A DNA stretch of 64,000 nt, taken from the NCBI GenBank assembly GCA_025330725.1, contig JAIWND010000032.1, positions 1 through 64,000 of the forward strand, read 5' to 3'. Below are positions 1 through 10,985 of the stretch, one piece after another. Every line of letters starts with the position of its first letter. Positions within the stretch are counted from its first letter, which is position 1. Made by a program: the position numbers and the translations under genes. Under the pieces are notes generated by a model. That model ran no database searches. It was not told the DNA's origin and was given only the letters and a program-made list of their open reading frames with translations. Origin of the DNA: Chlamydoabsidia padenii (taxonomy: Eukaryota > Mucoromycota > Mucoromycetes > Mucorales > Cunninghamellaceae).

Positions 1-99
1 TTGATCATGATGCAAGGCAAAAAAGGATGTTATCATTAGTCCAGACAATAACACTGTAAAAAGAAAGGAGACGACATGACCAAGGTTAAGTTGGGTCAT
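1..99 (-). CDS. Possible 5' end of a gene cut by the left edge
   Basis: Reading the minus strand from an ATG at 99-97, the frame is open for 33 codons to the edge of the window. The peptide starts MTQLNLGHVV and is mostly hydrophobic, as expected for a signal peptide or first membrane segment. A pyrimidine tract ending in TTTTTACAG at about 50-45 could instead be a splice acceptor. The product cannot be named from so little sequence. It could also be a chance open frame. Confidence 0.25.
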   Translation of the reverse strand, partial: MTQLNLGHVVSFLFTVLLSGLMITSFFALHHDQ

Positions 100-165
100 T
101 CCTTGTGAGCAATAAAAAAGAATAAGACTCGCCAATTGAATCTACAAAAATAAAAAAATACACAA

Positions 166-178
166 GCGGTGATTAAAG
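166..178 (+). promoter_or_regulatory. Promoter-type motif (weak match)
   Basis: GCGGTGATTAAAG lies 119 bp before the NDUFA4-like start. It resembles, but does not exactly fit, the CGG(G/C/A)(A/G)TTT(G/A)AA motif seen ahead of many other genes in the window. Confidence 0.3.
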
Positions 179-297
179 TATTATGGGTAGCCGCCCAATC
201 ACCTGAGTTCCCACAATGCATTATTTATAAAAAGGGGTTCCCTCCACTTTTTGTCTTTTTCTTCTTTCTTCTTTATATCTTTTTATCCTATTTTACC

Positions 298-753
298 ATG
301 TCTGCCTTTGCTACCTTTGCCCGTGCCAATCCTGCCCTAGTACCTCTTTTTGTCTTTTGTGGCGGCGGCTGTGTGGCGGCTGTATCGTAAGTCCCCCTTC
401 TTGTCTCTCTTCTTTTTTATTTATTTTATTTTTACTCACACTCCCTTTATTATAGATACCCTCGTAATTAATTAGACCACTATTTGATTCTTCTTGATAA
501 AACTCACTTTTATTATGTTGTTTTGTAGTCTACTTGTTGCGTACCCATCCTGAAATCCAAATCGATCGCAAGAACAACCCATTCCCTTGGCAAAGAGTTC
601 AACAACATGAAAACATCAAGGTAAAAAGGCATTAATACATACACGATAAAATCTCCTATCCAACTCACTCACTATTTTCTTTCTTTCTAGTTGCTCAATG
701 TCAATCCTTCGTTTTATAATAGCCGCAAGGATTTAAATACAAAAGTATATTAA
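298..753 (+). CDS. NDUFA4: NDUFA4/B12D-family mitochondrial respiratory subunit
   Basis: This is a small single-span inner-membrane protein of the NDUFA4 (MLRQ/B12D) family, associated with respiratory complexes I/IV. The exons are 298-386, 456-463, 529-620 and 691-753, giving 83 residues. Family hallmarks are NPALVPLFVF near residue 11, a Gly-rich membrane helix, YLLR, and DRKNNPFPW matching the animal motif DRNNPEPW. The second exon is only 8 nt. It keeps the frame and splits what would be a 142-nt intron into introns of 69 and 65 nt, typical here. Joining exon 1 directly to 529 would cause a stop. A non-canonical direct splice giving three fewer residues cannot be excluded. Family assignment is fairly sure; the microexon is inference. 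Confidence 0.78.
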
Positions 754-1211
754 CATTTGCTTTTTATAAATAAAAAAACTTGTCTTTAATGTTTGTGATG
801 ACCACGTCATGCGTGTGGGAACTTTTTTTTTACAATGGGTTACTCATATTTTAGTGGTGGGAACTTTTTTTTATTTTTTTAACTTATGTGTAAAGGAGGT
901 TGTACAGTTTGACACTTGCATTCTCTCTCCCTCCTTTAACAAACAATACAGGATTGTTGTCCATTCATGCCAATTTAAGGTGACACAAGAAGCGGTACTT
1001 GAAATTGTGTATGTGGGTAATGGGGAGAGTTCATCTCCTCAGTTATAATGTCAACTATCTACCTTTTCGAGTTATTTGACCCATGGGAAAGGAGATAATT
1101 TATTAATCATATCTTCCGCCCTGAACACGAGCTCGAAAAGTATATATACTGGTCCTTTTTTATTATTATTACCTTCTTCTCTTTTGTGCCTTGTTCCTCT
1201 CTTTTTCCGAT
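754..1211. other. Intergenic, no gene seen
   Basis: The stretch is low-complexity and T-rich. It includes a short direct repeat, GTGGGAACTTTTTTT, at about 816 and 860. The 79-codon open frame at 809-1048 has no recognisable similarity and a biased composition, so it is not called. Confidence 0.5.
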
Positions 1212-1932
1212 ATGATGTTAGTGTGGATCTTTTTTTGGTTGACTATGGTTCATGCTCAATCTGATAATATGGAGACTTCCTCTTTTACTGATGTATCAAA
1301 TAGTCCAAAAAGTAAGTAGCATCCCAAAAAAAGGGGGAAGACTAAAGATGTTTCTATAGTTGGCTTACAATTGGGCACGTGGTCAATTCTGGATTTGAAC
1401 GAAACTCAGCGAGGAGCAGTATGTGATGAACAAATCCAATTCTGTAAAGTAAGTTGTCCAGAAAAAGAAATCAGCCAATAGTAACTTTTGATCTCTTAGA
1501 ATGATTGTGGTGATACTAGTATAAAGTAAGTACAAATCATTCTCTTCTTCTTGTCTAATCCTTTATCTTTATCAGCTTTTGTGATTCCAAAACCATGCAA
1601 TGGGGATGTAATTGTCAGGTAAAAAAACAGAAAAACAGAGTACAAGTCCTGTTAGTAACACTTTATGATAGCAAAAGTTACCCAAGAGTCTACCATTCCA
1701 ATGGCCCGTGACCGTCGCCGAGTGTAGTGGCAAGGAAAAGACATGTGAGTCTGGATGTGCCGATCAAAATTGTCGTGATCTCTGTCAAAATTACTTTAAA
1801 TGTAATCGGCCTGGAAGTGAGCCGAGTAAACTCCGGATGACGACAGTACAATCATCTAGGGCTGAACGACTCCTTCCTGCTACTGGCTGGTTCCTCTTCT
1901 TCCTCTTCCTCTTCTTTTCTCATGTAATCTAA
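1212..1932 (+). CDS. Secreted cysteine-rich protein, probably GPI-anchored
   Basis: Five exons join in frame: 1212-1311, 1360-1448, 1500-1525, 1576-1618 and 1672-1932, giving 172 residues. The protein begins with a short signal peptide (MMLVWIFFWLTMVHA, cleavage before QSDN). The middle holds a spaced cysteine pattern (CDEQIQFC, NDCGD, FCDSKTMQWGCNC, CSGKEKTC, CADQNC, LC, KC). It ends in a hydrophobic stretch after LLPATGW, typical of a GPI signal. The cysteine spacing resembles the fungal DUF7707-type surface proteins, whose function is unknown. It probably sits in the plasma membrane or wall. The consistent phase over four short introns strongly supports the model; the family name is less certain. 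Confidence 0.75.
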
Positions 1933-2960
1933 TAGTAATACCCACCTTTTTTGTATAATAAAGTATAAGTAATTAGGTCCACCTAGTTTGGACGATCGAT
2001 GTCGATCAGGATTAGAACTACTTTTTTGTTCGAACCCCGATTCATGCCGCTATCTTTAATATCCCGCCCACAAGGTTTACTTTCAAGTCATGTTGAAAAA
2101 AAAAAAAACTGTGTTTTACAATTCAAGTGAACAGTCTATCCATATTAAAGTTGTGGGTAGTAAGCTTCAGATGAATGATGAGGGGGGAGGAAACATCATT
2201 TCAAACGGTCCTTGGTAGGAGACTATATTACAGTGAAAAGACTTTGGATTTTTTTTTTTCAAACGTGAATTGCTCGTCGTGTAGACAAGCTCTAACCATG
2301 AAAGAAACTGTGCCAAATGGGGATTTTCATGCAGAATCGGATTTTGAAATTTAAATCCCGACTTTGCTCAGGAGGATTAAGTTTAGGCGTAGAAATCAGG
2401 CTAACTCGGGGGGGGGGATATGATGGGCAAGAAGTTAGGCTTGTGCCACTTTATTTATGACTATTTAAGATATCAAAAAATTAAAGACTTTTTATTGTAT
2501 TGTAGTTTAGATAAGAAATATATAAAACAAAAGAAGAAGGGAGGTTTGATGTAGCAAAAACAACAATAGTGCTTCTTCGATCTAGTCTATGTTTTTCAAT
2601 ATGACAAAGGTAACTATTTAACGTAATTGATAATATACCATTTTTGAGAGGTTATTTTGAAAGAGGGATTTTTTTTTTTTTTGGCTAATTTCAGTTTGAC
2701 GGCAATCGAGCCCACTAACTTTATCCTCCCCCGTCGAAAATATCAGCATTGCATGTCACAAAGGCAAATGCTACGTTGCAGCCAAGACACTATCCTAGAT
2801 AGATACCTGCTATCTTGAGCTACAAGAGCTAGAGTATTAATCAGAAAAAAACAAGAGAAAAAAAAAGATGTTCTTGTCCATTTTAACACAAAGTACAGTT
2901 TTATTGATATGCTAGGATGATTTTTATCTTAAAGTGAAGGCACAACGAAAAAAAAGACAG
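1933..2960. other. Intergenic with one SINE-like copy
   Basis: No gene is recognised. It contains a SINE-like copy (2249-2385, listed separately), a run of nine G at about 2410, and a polypyrimidine run near 2670. A GTTCGAACC-like sequence near 2030 resembles a pol III B box, but no cloverleaf can be drawn around it. Confidence 0.5.
2249..2385 (-). repeat. SINE-like interspersed repeat, copy 1
   Basis: In minus-strand reading the copy runs TCGGGATTTAAAT, GATTCTGCATGAA, and ends ATTCACGTTTGAAA followed by an A run (11 T on the plus strand). The same blocks in the same order recur at about 14790-14960 and 30355-30490. The terminal A run suggests retroposition. Confidence 0.6.
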
Positions 2961-2973
2961 TCGGAATTTGAAT
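2961..2973 (+). promoter_or_regulatory. Promoter motif of the coiled-coil gene
   Basis: TCGGAATTTGAAT lies 72 bp before the start codon at 3046. Confidence 0.5.
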
Positions 2974-3045
2974 ATTTTGGAAGGTGATGGTGACTCCCCA
3001 ATAACAAAATTTAATTCCCTTCTTTTTCTTTTACCTAACCTATCC

Positions 3046-4746
3046 ATGTCCAACAACACTGATCGACCCTCTAAAGATTCAAGCAATTTGGAACTCGTCG
3101 TTGCCAATTCGAATAACAAGGAATCTCTTGGTACTGAAATCGAAACCACCATCAAGGACGTCGTAAAGTAAGAGTCATTTTATATAGGAATAGACACAAC
3201 TCGATCAACTAACTTGTATTTCTTTTCAACTCATTTTAGGTCTGTAGGTCGACATGCTCACTTGGCTTTTGATGTGGAAAGTCAACAACTGAAGATTGAC
3301 ACCATTAGTGTAGCACATACGAATCCTCGTTTGCGTAAGTTCAAACAACTTGATTTATAAAACTCTTTACTCACTTGTGCCTTTTTTTTTTTTTTAGTCC
3401 AGAAACTTGAAGACGAAAAGAGAATCTTGGATGATAAAAACCGACAGTAAGTTAAACTATACACATAATATATACATACTAATAACTTTTTATGTCATAT
3501 AGATTGGAGTCTGTAATGTCGGGTGTGGTGCAAGGCATTACGGCTTTGGCGACGAAATACCAAGCATTGTATACTGTAGACATTGAACACGTACGACAAA
3601 ATCTCGAAAGCGGAATGGAAAAATTCAGCCAGATCCTCAGCTTGGACACCTTGGAAAGGATTCGACAAGAAAGTATACGGATCAGCGACCAAGTCAAAGA
3701 AACCACGGACGCCCAAGACAAGAAACTCGATACACTGAGGTCCTCAGCACAATCAGCACAACAAGATCTAAAAGCCAAAATCGATGGATTACAGCAAAAC
3801 ATTCAAACGCAACTGAATCGTACAGATAGCAAGGTGACTCTCAATCAAACCGAGGTGGACACATTATCGACCAAATTGTCCGCACTGGAAAAGAAGACTC
3901 AGGATGATCATCAACATGCTCTGGGTCTTATAGATGGAATGTCTGAACGGGTGCAAGGTCAATCTATCTCCACCGGTCGGATCTCTCGCATTATCTCGGA
4001 AACAACAAAAGAAGATAGGGCGAATATGTTGAAACGAATGGATAACTTTGCTAACGATTTATCAAGGAATATCAAGCTGATGATGGCACTCAAGGATGAT
4101 ATGGCGGCATTACGTATCATGGTGGACAAGTATCAACAAGAATCAACAGCAAAAAACAAAAACTTGTCCTTGGAATCGCCTGATGTGATAACAACTATTC
4201 AACAAAATGGTGTACGATTACGGGAATTGGAAGCTACGCTAAATGAACTGTCTTCGAAACAAAAATTCGCGGAATCCTCCTCCTCTTCTCAAGCTGATGT
4301 GTACCTATTAGGGAAATCTACTTTTGAAAGACTGGAAAAACTATCATCGAAAATCACGGCAATGGAATCACAATATCAGGAAATGACTAAAGTGGCAGGG
4401 GAAAAACGATCACATCAGGAAATGATGAATGGTGATGGTTTGGCTGATCAAATACGTAAACTGGACTTTAAAATATCAAGCATGATTGAATATATACATC
4501 AATTTAGATCAACCGTATTGAATCCGGATTTCCCAACAAAATTGGATCAAACCTTACAGGACTTGGAATCTTGTTTACAGTAAGTGAAATCTAGATATAT
4601 ATATATATATATATGTAAAGGGATGATGGTGACTAACTGACTTTATAGTAATCATGAAATGTTTATAGCTTACTTGGTGGATCCTTTAGCTGCTGCGAAA
4701 ATCTACAAGATTAACACAATCAATGCAAATAACAGCTCTTCTGATC

Positions 4747-4780
<34 letters not shown>

Positions 4781-4967
4781 GCCTAAAAGTATTTCCACTG
4801 CTTTACTTGCTACCATCAGCCAACTTGTGACCGAAGAAACACGAAAAAAGAAACTCCTTCCATCGGATGATCTTCGGGATTATATGCATCAACTGATCGC
4901 TGAACAAACGGATCCTCTCAAAAAGAAAATCGAAGCTTTAGAAGCTCAACTAGCCAAACAGCCTTGA
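3046..4967 (+). CDS. Coiled-coil protein with a polyglutamine tract
   Basis: Five exons (3046-3167, 3240-3334, 3398-3446, 3503-4579, 4649-4967) join in phase to give 553 residues. I do not recognise the family. Most of the protein (about residues 90-450) is charged and helical, with heptad-like spacing of leucines and many K/E/Q, so a long coiled coil is predicted. A run of about twelve CAA-encoded glutamines lies near residue 485. It is followed by a second helical region (ALLATISQLVTEETRKKK) ending at the C-terminus. No signal peptide or membrane span is seen. The start was chosen at MSNNTD because the promoter-like motif at 2961 precedes it; an in-frame ATG-less extension upstream is ignored. 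It may be structural or a tether. Confidence 0.75.
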
Positions 4968-5274
4968 TTTAGTATTATTAGTTTATATAGTATAGCATAA
5001 AAAGTAATAAACAAATAAATATCATATATAGTCTCGTCTTTTTTTTTTGTTATTGTCTAATTGTGGGGGTCAGGCATGGGGATGATGATCAATGGGATAC
5101 TTTCTGATCATGGCGTGGATAGTCTTTATGGCATCATTTTCTCTTGCGGAATAAACAATGTTTTTAAACAACGCTGCCCAATGAAATCGTGTGCATTATC
5201 AATCCTCCCTAACAAACAGTAACTGTTATATAACTCTTTACCTTGCCATTTCCTTCCGTTGATTAAAACCCAGG
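4968..5274. other. Intergenic: 3' UTR and 5' leader
   Basis: AATAAA-type signals (about 5007-5020) follow the coiled-coil gene. The rest is probably the leader of the next ORF. No conserved structure is seen. Confidence 0.4.
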
Positions 5275-5529
5275 ATGACTTTAAACGAACTACCGCCAGC
5301 CTATATCCATCCACCAAGGTATGACAGTTTAGAGCCAAAATCTCTTTACGATGAAGAAGACACATGGTCGACGATCATGGCTAAACCATGGTACAAACGT
5401 TGGTCTATTTACTCATCAAGTTGGTTCCCCGTCTGTCATCAAATCAAATGGAACATCTTGATAACAACCATCCTAATGACAAGTGTGATTCTTGTCGTCC
5501 TCTTTTTAAAACCCCCCAAAAATAAATAA
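5275..5529 (+). CDS. Small tail-anchored protein with two PPxY motifs
   Basis: This single-exon ORF of 84 residues carries PPAY and PPRY motifs at residues 7-16, an acidic LYDEEDTW segment, and one hydrophobic C-terminal span (about residues 61-78, ILITTILMTSVILVVLFL) followed by KPPKNK. PPxY motifs bind WW domains of Nedd4/Rsp5 ubiquitin ligases. A tail-anchored PPxY protein would be expected to act as a ligase adaptor on an internal membrane. That role is inference; no named homologue is recognised. Its stop codon lies only 28 bp before the start of the G gamma gene, so the two may share a transcript. Confidence 0.6.
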   Translation: MTLNELPPAYIHPPRYDSLEPKSLYDEEDTWSTIMAKPWYKRWSIYSSSWFPVCHQIKWNILITTILMTSVILVVLFLKPPKNK

Positions 5530-5557
5530 TGGTTTCTTTTTTTCTTTTCGGAGACTT

Positions 5558-5892
<335 letters not shown>

Positions 5893-6586
5893 TCATCATC
5901 CCATCAAATCAAGTAATGATACAAAGTCGCCATATAGGACATTGTTTATTTGATTTTTTAAAAAAAGCTATTCTACTACGCACTAAAAAAAACAACTAAA
6001 CTAAACCAGAGTGATCCAAAGGAATAAAGTCTACGGTCTCCACCTCTATTTTTCATTAGATGTGCCACCTACCCTGCATTGTAAACCCATTTGACCAGTA
6101 TCCATTGATTTTAGTTACCATATTGCATCCATAGGATCCATCCAACTAGTCTTGACAAGCATCATCCGTCTTCAAACAAACTGTTCACCAGATCAATCTA
6201 GTATGGTATATAAAAACGTCGTTAAATACGTCTTCATTTTCCTATCCTTTATACGAAGCAACCACACCTTTCATGTCGGCTTGAAGAGAATCTTCAAAGT
6301 ATTGCTGGTTATGTTTGCAAAAAAGGAGATCGTCTTGACAGCAAAGTTTATTACATATCACAAAAAGGAATTCCAACTTGGGAAGTGCATTCATGGAGGA
6401 AAAAAGGAATGAGAGTGAAGATTAGTAATGTCAAGTAGCATTTTGTTGATGTTGTTGTTGTTGCTTTGCTTATGTTGTGTTTTATACTTTGGTAAATAGA
6501 AGAAATCGCCATGATAAGAAGTGAGGAAGAATTAAAAAAAAGAGAGACAGAAAAAAAATTGATGGGGGGGGGGAAAAGGAAAAGAG

Positions 6587-6842
6587 GGTTTATTTCAAAT
6601 CCCGAATGTTGGGTTCTTCCTACTTTTTTCTTGCAATTAATAGGTAAAAGTCATCGCAAGCCTGGAAAGACTGACACAAGGGTCTTGGGGCTTGACTTTT
6701 GCGGTAAAGTATGTTAGAAATATACCATAGTGTCCACATCACCACTTTAATCATTAGCATCCGTTAATAATTGAGCGAGTAGCACTCTTCTCAAATCTGA
6801 CAAGAGAATAGGTCCAAGGGGGCGGGATTTAAAAACGAAGTG
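6587..6842 (+). repeat. Interspersed repeat family X, copy 1
   Basis: Recognisable blocks are TTTCAAATCCCGAATG, GCCTGGAAAGACTGACAC, TTTTGCGGTAAAGT, CCACTTTAATCATTAGCAT and a terminal GCGGGATTTAAAAAC. Copy 2 follows directly at a period of 225 bp, and a third copy lies inverted at about 15790-15960. Confidence 0.7.
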
Positions 6843-7066
6843 TAAAAAACATAATTGCAAATGAAAGATAAAAGTCATCTCAAAGCCTGGACAGACTGAC
6901 ACAAGGATCCAAGTGCTTGGCTTTTGCGGTAAAGTGTGTTGGAAATATGCCATAGTATGCATATCGCCACTTTAATCATTAGCATCTGTTAACAATTGTG
7001 CGAGAAGCGCTCTTTACAGATCTGACTAAAGAACCAAAGGCGGGCGGGATTTAAAAACAAAGTGTA
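6843..7066 (+). repeat. Interspersed repeat family X, copy 2
   Basis: This copy repeats the blocks of copy 1 in the same order (GCCTGGACAGACTGACAC, CCACTTTAATCATTAGCAT, GCGGGATTTAAAAAC) with scattered substitutions. It forms a direct tandem pair with copy 1. Confidence 0.7.
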
Positions 7067-7589
7067 CCATAGTGGCACTTTCTCTTTTTCAGAACAATAA
7101 CTCGATGAACATCAAACTTGTTGCAAAAATAGAGGGAACTTTCTGTAAAAAGGATAGTTCCATGCAAGGAGAACAACTTGTTGGAAAGTCCGCCATGGCA
7201 AAGAGGTTCTCATCAATGCCAAACCTTGTTATGCATCCTCTGTAGAGCACTATTGCTTTTTCAGTGTCACGGAGAACCAAAAATCATGCAGAAGAAAAAA
7301 GTCGGATCGGCATTTGAATAATTACCCCTGACATTTCTTGTTCCACTGATATATCACACTACTTTTGATCATACGAATCGTCATTCTTATGTAAGACGTC
7401 TTTCTCTTTTTGTCACACCCTGCGAGCCAAGGAACCCATTCATATAAATGAGTAGTCTAATTTATTCAAGGCATCACTCTTGGCATGAAAGTGTGTTTAC
7501 AAATGCCGACATTCATGTTACTTGTGGAAGGACAAAAATGAAAAAGAAAAGTAAAAAAAGATGGTTTATTTCAAATCCCGAATGTTGGG

Positions 7590-7591
<2 letters not shown>

Positions 7592-7622
<31 letters not shown>
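7592..7622. repeat. (TA)n microsatellite
   Basis: A pure TA dinucleotide run follows a truncated family X segment that shares TTTCAAATCCCGAATGTTGG with 6592. Confidence 0.8.
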
Positions 7623-7627
<5 letters not shown>

Positions 7628-8093
7628 ATACAAAATAGATCATATGCCCCCGCCCAAGATGACTCTGCCCCTGTCCTATCCCCGGGATAAAACCCACCAT
7701 TATCCAACAATGTATTCGAAAAGAAAAGAAGAACCATATATCCATATTTTCGCACTATGGTGTGAGTAGAAAAACAAAAGTTTTCAACCTGGCCCTGAAA
7801 TAAAGTCACCGGAGGTTGAATACTTTGCCATCTGAGATTATGAAAATGTCATCATCTGAAAGGGCTGTGGAACCACAGTAGGCACATGGTCGGGTTCCAA
7901 GCCCCGCCTGAGGCCATTTTGCCTTTGGGAGAGTAAAATTTTTTTTTATTAACCCATTTTCCCCTCTTTCTCTCATCTTCTTTTCTTCCCTTATCCTCCC
8001 TACTCTTCCCTTTTATTATACTATCTTTTTTGTACTCTCTCTTTTTTTTTTCTCTCTTGTATATGCCTCACCCAACACTATAAAAACTGTGCG

Positions 8094-8642
8094 ATGATAT
8101 CCAGCCTTCCTCCAGACTCTACCTGGTTTAAACGCATTCTTTCACGCTGGCCCAGAAAACGACGTGCCACTACCCTTGCCGCCGCCCATGAAAAGTATAT
8201 CCATCGACAACAACATAACATTGAATGTGAAAATTTGACAGCCAAAGAATTTGCTCAATTGACGGGGATTGATCTTAAAGAAGAAGAAGATGATGATGAA
8301 GAGGCAGCTTATGTGTCTTTACCTTTAGATCAACCATCCTCATTATTAAATACCATTCGATCCAGTCGTACCACTGCTTCTCATAAAAAGCCCAAGATTT
8401 GGGATCATGACTTTTGGAAACAGCATCCACCTTCTTTATTAACCACCGATTGCTGTAGTAGCAGTAGCAGTAGTAGTAGTTTACGTCGTAAATCTACTTT
8501 GGGATCTGTCGATCGACCTTGTTCCTCGGTTTTCCAAAAAGGTCGTTTTCAGATCGTCGTGGGTGATTATGATGAAGAGGATCCTATCCAACCACAGCCT
8601 CCGCCTTGCCTAGAATGGAAACGCAAACGATCACAAGAATGA
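8094..8642 (+). CDS. Hypothetical protein, 182 aa
   Basis: This single-exon ORF has a sensible composition and a promoter-like CT-rich leader just upstream. I do not recognise a named domain. Visible features are a basic N-terminus (FKRILSRWPRKRR), an acidic patch (KEEEDDDEEAA, about residues 63-73), WDHDFWKQHP around residue 103, a serine run, and a C-terminal segment FQKGRFQIVVGDYDEED followed by basic EWKRKRSQE. The KGRF-x-I/V and DHDFW segments look like short linear motifs in an otherwise disordered protein. No membrane span or signal peptide is seen. Function is unknown. Confidence 0.6.
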   Translation: MISSLPPDSTWFKRILSRWPRKRRATTLAAAHEKYIHRQQHNIECENLTAKEFAQLTGIDLKEEEDDDEEAAYVSLPLDQPSSLLNTIRSSRTTASHKKPKIWDHDFWKQHPPSLLTTDCCSSSSSSSSLRRKSTLGSVDRPCSSVFQKGRFQIVVGDYDEEDPIQPQPPPCLEWKRKRSQE

Positions 8643-9130
8643 TCCATTTTAATCCCCTCCATCTATTGTAATATATACCTTTCTATGCCCCCCTCCCCTA
8701 CATGCACACTTATCTAATGAAACATCCCCCCTTTTGTATATACATACACATACGCATTAAATAAAAACAAAAAACTATAGTCCTTCAGTTGGCACCTTTT
8801 TGCATTAAAGCGGTGTGTGAATATTTAAACGCCGCTTTTTTTTTCTTGCCCCGCTAAGGAGGTTGTGTGTGAGTGTGTTATTGTATGCTACAAAAACAAG
8901 GCACATAGAACAAAAGAACTTTTTTTTGTTTGTTGCTGCTAGAGAAGAAATGAAATCATCCCTCTGTCTAGTTCTAGAACAAAAAATCAAATCAGGATGG
9001 AAGATTATGATATCAGGGGTTCCCTGCCTTTTCCTTTTTCATCCTTTTTTTCCCGTCTCTTTTTTTCTCTTTCTCTTTTTCTTTTTCTTTCTATTATCTT
9101 CTTCTACTTTCTTTTTGTACATAACTTCTT
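8643..9130. other. Intergenic
   Basis: It contains the 3' UTR of the 182-aa gene (AATAAAA near 8760), a motif ATATTTAAACGCCGC at 8820-8834 that fits the shared promoter motif in inverse orientation, and a long CT-rich leader running up to the GATA gene. The 93-codon ORF at 8863 is not convincing. Confidence 0.45.
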
Positions 9131-9860
9131 ATGAATATCTATGAGCTATGTGAACCGAGCCAGCCCGCTTCATTGGTACCTGAGAGGTAAAGTTTAGTCT
9201 CTCTCTCTCTCTCTCTCTCCACCACTGACGTTTTCTTCTTCTCTCTTTTGATAGGAGTCCAGACAATAACAATGTATTTCCACGAGTCAGTCTATCCCCT
9301 TTATCAATACCAGTTAAAGAAGAAGAAGACTTGGATCTGAAAAAGGTATAGCCTCCCTGTTTGTTGTTGATATCTTACCCTTCTCTCTTCCTTCATAGCT
9401 AATAGTCAAATGTAGTACGCTATGCCATGATTTGTCACTGTATAAATCATGGGGATCAGAAAAAGAGGCGATGCTTGACATGGTATCTCTGACTGCCAAA
9501 GATATTCTTGATACCTTGGTTTCTATGCATCGAAAACCCAAATACAAGCGGCGTAGTGTAAGTTTTATATGGAAAGGGGATATGATAAACTCACTTTTTG
9601 ATTTGATAGAAACGAAGTATGGTGGGCCAACAATGTCACTATTGCCATACTTCTGTAACACCTGAATGGAGAAGAGGACCTGGTGGAGCACGAACCCTTT
9701 GTAATGCCTGTGGACTACGTAAGTTAGAAAAACAATACAAAAAAAAAAAAGCGATTGGTCTAACATCCTTTTGATTGTAGATTATTCCAAATTGTTACGC
9801 CGAGAATCTATCACTGTCTCCTCGATTACATCTAAATTATTACATCTTGATCCCCCCTAG
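9131..9860 (+). CDS. GATA-type zinc-finger transcription factor (short)
   Basis: Five exons (9131-9186, 9255-9345, 9399-9557, 9610-9718, 9781-9860) join in phase to give 164 residues. The C-terminal half holds a single GATA finger: CHYC, an 18-residue loop with TPEWRRGPGGARTL, then CNAC, followed by the basic tail GLHYSKLLRRES. Such fingers bind (A/T)GATA(A/G) sites. Upstream lies an acidic stretch (VKEEEDLDLKK) and a helical segment. Light-response, nitrogen and siderophore regulators in fungi use this finger type; which one this is cannot be told. It is unusually short for a GATA factor, and extra 5' exons remain possible. Confidence 0.8.
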
Positions 9861-9985
9861 TTTATTATAATAATTGGTTATATGAATAAAGTAAATTAAT
9901 CTAATCTAATGGCAAGTGGTGGTGAATGGTGTAATAGCATTAGTAGTAAATAGTAATAGTAATAGTAGTGGTAGTAATAAGCAGT
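9861..9985. other. Convergent 3' ends
   Basis: Only 125 bp separate the GATA stop from the stop of the minus-strand transporter. The interval is rich in ATAGTAGT repeats and probably holds overlapping 3' UTRs. Confidence 0.4.
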
Positions 9986-10705
9986 CTAAAAGATAGTGAT
10001 CACCGCCACACAGCCGATCAAACCCAATGAAGCAAGGATCCGCCAAATCGTATATCGCCGTTTAGGTACACCCACCAAACCAAAATGATCCATCACACAA
10101 GCTGTAATGACTTGAGAGCACACAAAGATACTACCCCATAAAACCCAAGATTAGTCATTTATCCTTTGTGTGTGTGTGTGAGGGAGTTACCTGAGCACAG
10201 TGGCCGCACCTAATTTGGGTACTGTCAAGACATTAATCGTCACATAGTAAGCACCCAAGATCCCACCGGCCCACGCATACCAAGGTGCTGCTACATGAGA
10301 CAAAACAAAGTGAGTCTTTATCCATTCATTTAAAAGGGGAGTTTTACCTGAGAGTCGTTGTGGAGGTGGGGTATGAAGGATAGAGAGATCGAGGGCAAAG
10401 AAGCAAAGACAGGAACCAAGACCAACCAGGAAGGAAATGAGTGAAGCAAAAGCTTGACCACCATAAGCATTCAAAGTGGCATTGATTCCAGCTTGTAAGG
10501 CTACACAACAACCGGCAATAATCATTAAACCAATCGCAACCAGACGGCTACTTAAACTATGGGAAGATGCCGGGTTTTCACTAGGTCGGGAGTCGTCTTC
10601 ATCTTCTCCATCTTCTGCATGTTGCTGTTGTTGCTGTGTAAAGTCGGTTGATAGGTTGTTAGGTTTTAGTGAAGGATCTGATTGTAAAACAACCATCTGC
10701 AACAT
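9986..10705 (-). CDS. DMT-superfamily (DUF606-like) membrane transporter
   Basis: Three exons on the minus strand (10705-10348, 10290-10191, 10130-9986) give about 200 residues. After a polar, Q- and D-rich N-terminus come several hydrophobic spans: LVAIGLMIIAGCCVALQAGINATLNAYGG would be the first. Then follow ASLISFLVGLGSCLCFFALD, WYAWAGGILGAYYVTINVLTVPKLGAAT and DHFGLVG, each characteristic of the DUF606/YdcZ branch of the drug/metabolite transporters. The substrate is unknown. Intron 1 is 57 nt with no stop, so retaining it would add 19 residues (a possible isoform). The family normally has PW(Y/W)AW straight after the loop, which favours splicing. Confidence 0.75.
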
Positions 10706-10721
10706 TATTTATCGTATCGTA

Positions 10722-10723
10722 TT

Positions 10724-10773
<50 letters not shown>
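10722..10773 (+). repeat. (GA)n microsatellite
   Basis: A near-pure GA dinucleotide run lies in the leader of the minus-strand transporter gene, so the mRNA leader or promoter carries (TC)n. Confidence 0.85.
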
Positions 10774-10774
<1 letters not shown>

Positions 10775-10815
10775 ATTTCTAAAAAAAAGTGAGAAGATAA
10801 AATAACAGGTGCACG

Positions 10816-10828
10816 GTTTAAATACCGG
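10816..10828 (-). promoter_or_regulatory. Promoter motif of the DMT transporter
   Basis: Minus-strand CCGGTATTTAAAC lies 110 bp before the start codon at 10705. Confidence 0.45.
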
Positions 10829-10985
10829 CATCCAATTGCCGTGCGAACCAAAGGAGACAGGGCAAATAAATATGTAGTTTATTTAAAAGCTGAGGTTGAC
10901 AATTAAACCTAGTTTTATATTTATTCTACTTCTACGTATAATAAAACAGATAAGTATCACTTCTTTTAACTTGAGGAGTAATTTA

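Noticed and set aside
2020..2060. tRNA gene suggested by GTTCGAACCCCG
   Set aside because: No A box, acceptor stem or anticodon arm can be drawn around the B-box-like sequence.
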